Below, one piece after another: positions 31,793-33,357 of a stretch of 33,357 nt of DNA. The stretch covers positions 1 to 33,357 of the forward strand of contig JAMCWM010000019.1 of assembly GCA_023481175.1 (NCBI GenBank), written 5' to 3'. The stretch comes from Nitrospirota bacterium (GTDB taxonomy: Bacteria; Nitrospirota; Leptospirillia; Leptospirillales; Leptospirillaceae). The translations under genes and the position numbers were made by a program. Position 1 is the stretch's first letter, and every line of letters starts with the position of its first letter. Below the pieces are notes generated by a model. It saw nothing but the letters and a program-made list of their open reading frames with translations, had not been told where the DNA came from and did not search any database.

Positions 31793-32296
31793 TCAGCTCA
31801 ACAAGCTTTTGAGATCCTTGAGCATCAGGAACAGGTGGTACGGATCGGTCGGGCTGGGCTCGAATTCCCAGGACCCGTACCAGTGCCGTGCTTCCTCGTC
31901 TTTGGCATGCACCAGCAGGCAGCGGATGCCGGCGATTTCGGCGGCCTGTGCCGTGCGCAGCAGCGCATCCTTGAGCAAGGCTTGGCCCAGGCCCCGGCGC
32001 TGATGTTCCTTGTCCACCGCGAGCCGGGCCAGGATCATGACCGGTACCGGGTTGCGCGCCAGCCCCTTCATCACCCTCGACGGCGCGGCTTCCGGATCGA
32101 CGCTGCCGACGGCGAGGCTGTAGAAGCCGACCACCACGTCACCCTGGCAGCAGACGTAGGTCTTCGCGCTGTTGGCCTTCTGATTGACGAGCGCGTAGCG
32201 CTGCAGGAACTGGTTCAGTGCGGCCTGGCCGCAATCGAAGGCATCGGTCTGATCCGTTGCGGCCAGCTTGCGAACGGGTGCGTAGCCATTGCTCAA
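31793..32296 (-). CDS. GNAT-family toxin (TacT-like acetyltransferase)
   Basis: This 167-residue acetyltransferase is of the toxin type that acetylates charged tRNA. The core has VVGFYSLAVGSVDPEAAPSR. The acetyl-CoA loop follows as MILARLAVDKEHQRRGLGQA (about 88-107), with Q-R-R-G-L-G. It continues with AGIRCLLVHAKDEEARHWYG and SWEFEPSPTDPYHLFLMLKD. The start is a TTG at 32296 that overlaps the antitoxin TGA as TTGA. The protein is complete and paired with a DUF1778 antitoxin. The sequence style resembles proteobacterial copies, in line with recent transfer into this decayed zone. Confidence 0.92.
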   Translation of the reverse strand: MSNGYAPVRKLAATDQTDAFDCGQAALNQFLQRYALVNQKANSAKTYVCCQGDVVVGFYSLAVGSVDPEAAPSRVMKGLARNPVPVMILARLAVDKEHQRRGLGQALLKDALLRTAQAAEIAGIRCLLVHAKDEEARHWYGSWEFEPSPTDPYHLFLMLKDLKSLLS

Positions 32297-32571
32297 CCCA
32301 GCGCCCCGGGTTCACGCAGCAACTTCTTCAGGCGCGGCTTGCTTTGCACCGGACGATCCAGCGCTTCCTGAAATGCCTGCCACTGCGTGTCTTTCAGCAC
32401 GAACTGACGACGATCCGCCAGCGTTTGGGCCGCCGCTGTCACGCCCGCGTCAAGCAAGAACTCGCTGACGTTCTTGTGGCTGGCGCGTGCGGCCTCCTGC
32501 AGCAGTTGCTTGACCGGCTTGCTTGCACGAACGTCAATGCGTTCGCTCTTGGATAGATTCAGGATGCCCAT
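32293..32571 (-). CDS. DUF1778 ribbon-helix-helix antitoxin (TacA-like)
   Basis: This 92-residue protein has an N-terminal ribbon-helix-helix domain: SERIDVRASKPVKQLLQEAA followed by HKNVSEFLLDAGVTAAAQTL. A C-terminal toxin-binding tail, KDTQWQAFQEALDRPVQSKP, completes the DUF1778 pattern. It would bind the GNAT toxin and repress the operon promoter, where dyads are visible. GGAGG is about 11 nt before ATG 32571. The gene overlaps the toxin by 4 nt. Nothing looks broken. Confidence 0.92.
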   Translation of the reverse strand: MGILNLSKSERIDVRASKPVKQLLQEAARASHKNVSEFLLDAGVTAAAQTLADRRQFVLKDTQWQAFQEALDRPVQSKPRLKKLLREPGALG

Positions 32572-32579
32572 GGTGCCCC

Positions 32580-32633
32580 TCCGGACTGATTTTGGATGTA
32601 CTCATTGTAATTGTCCGGACGGTGTTCTGACAA
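32580..32633 (-). promoter_or_regulatory. Promoter and operator of the GNAT/DUF1778 pair
   Basis: On the minus strand TTGTCA (32633-32628) and TACAAT (32609-32604) are 18 nt apart. The perfect palindrome GTCCGGAC (32613-32620) sits in the spacer, and a half-site TCCGGACT lies at 32580-32587, near the ribosome site. Repression by the ribbon-helix-helix antitoxin is the likely use. Confidence 0.6.
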
Positions 32634-32743
32634 GTGGTCTCTGCCCGCAGTCATGCACGCTCATCCATCCGTGTTGCCTTTCCTTGACCACCCAATGCTG
32701 CAATCCAATCCCTCGATTCGTCCGCGCGTGACACGTTGACATT

Positions 32744-33208
32744 TCAATACCCCAGTCCCTGGTTCTTTTTCTCCCGGTTCTTTTCCAGGCTCTCGATGGA
32801 TATCTCCAGCGTCCGGTCAAGCGATTTAAGCCAAGGATCAAGTTTTTCTCGAAGATCCCGAACCTCGGGAAGCGTCGGAACAATCCGGACTTCTCCTTCC
32901 CGGCGTGGCGCATAATGGCAGGCTCGTCCCCAATCTTAAGTGATTTGAAGGGTTTTCCGGAGCGATTCCCAGGACGGTTCGTATTTGACTGCCTGGTCGA
33001 GAAGGCCCGGGAGTCTGTGCACCATCTCCACTGTGATGCCTTTCGTCATGAGAAACGCTTTCAGGTTACGTTCCACCGACTGAAAAAGATTGTCCATCGC
33101 CTGAATCTCCGCATCTTCCAGTCCACTCATGAAATCGGAGGATTTCAGAAAGTTTCGCGCATCTTTCAGCCAGAACCCGATATTGTAAAACTGTTCCTTT
33201 GGAACCAT
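32744..33208 (-). pseudogene. HEPN-domain protein interrupted by an in-frame TAA
   Basis: The frame starts at ATG 33208 with GAGGAG about 7 nt upstream and reads FYNIGFWLKDARNFLKSSDF, SVERNLKAFLMTKGITVEMV, then LLDQAVKYEPSWESLRKTLQ. This is the helical pattern of HEPN proteins that pair with minimal nucleotidyltransferases. A TAA stands at 32938-32936 after 90 residues. The same frame stays open for 63 further codons to a TGA at 32746-32744. That part reads ACHYAPRREGEVRIVPTLPE and LDRTLEISIESLEKNREKKN, which looks like the family's C-terminal helices and has no start codon of its own. So the original protein was probably about 153 residues and was cut by a point mutation. No partner nucleotidyltransferase is in the window. 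The remaining 33209-33357 shows no gene. Confidence 0.7.
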
Positions 33209-33357
33209 GAATTTCTCCTCTTTTCCATAGCTCTACAACGACATGGATCATAAGCTGACCAAAAACTGGTCCGATTCACAAAACCCTCCCCCTTTGGACA
33301 AGGCAGATCGAGGAGGGATTTTCTAAAAAATCGGGGAAAAGAAGAAAGAACACCCGC

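Noticed and set aside
33251..33275. Short dyad GACCA-AAAAC-TGGTC as a terminator
   Set aside because: The stem is only 5 bp and no gene ends next to it in a suitable direction.

Overview
The window looks like a piece of a GC-rich chromosome from an acidophile-type Gram-negative bacterium. Purine, isoprenoid, biotin, cysteine and LPS/envelope genes are packed with 1-4 nt overlaps, and the flavour of several families suggests Leptospirillum (Nitrospirota). That organism call is an inference from memory; no rRNA or marker gene in the window proves it.

Layout. (1) 1-5.6 kb is a decayed accessory zone. It holds a HepT remnant, an IS3-family transposase fragment, a broken HigB/HigA-type toxin-antitoxin pair, a frameshifted C-terminal piece of glucose-6-phosphate isomerase, a DUF4143 AAA ATPase with a striking palindromic and apparently leaderless promoter, an orphan DUF6788 transposon-accessory gene, a RelE/Phd-type toxin-antitoxin pair and a DUF2442 gene. 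(2) 5.6-9.1 kb is a leftward purine unit, purH-purD-(TsaC-like), with a long structured leader. (3) 9.5-10.2 kb is a PIN/CopG-type toxin-antitoxin pair. (4) 10.4-21.2 kb is one leftward run of eleven genes: patatin, O-antigen ligase, PIN-TRAM membrane protein, ispD, ispF, cysE, PAP2 phosphatase, GT39, GT9, GT2 and GT39. Most junctions are 4-nt overlaps. (5) 21.3-25.8 kb is rightward: bioA-thpR, then a secreted protein, a lipid kinase and a YkgJ-type Cys-cluster protein. (6) 30.4-25.8 kb is a leftward envelope unit: a YcaR/Trm112-like zinc-ribbon protein, two heptosyltransferases, a polysaccharide deacetylase, a GT4 glycosyltransferase and a DUF433 gene. (7) 30.5-33.3 kb is a second decayed accessory zone. 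It holds an orphan IS200/IS605 end, an IS66 transposase remnant, a broken recombinase-associated gene, a GNAT/DUF1778 toxin-antitoxin pair and a HEPN gene cut by an in-frame stop.

How it fits together. The two envelope blocks could supply the polyprenol precursor (IspD/IspF), load it with sugar (GT2 of the polyprenol-phosphate type), transfer that sugar (two ArnT-like GT39 enzymes), recycle the carrier (PAP2), and build and ligate LPS core and O-antigen (GT9s, GT4, deacetylase, ligase). The flanks have collected at least seven toxin-antitoxin-type loci. Four are intact or plausibly intact (RelE/Phd, PIN/CopG, GNAT/DUF1778, orphan DUF433) and three are broken (HepT, HigB/HigA, HEPN). The most unusual signals are the palindrome-promoter of the ATPase, a 45-bp repeat filling the seam between two unrelated gene fragments, the HEPN gene that stays open beyond its stop codon, and a 22-bp inverted repeat over the start of the DUF2442 gene.
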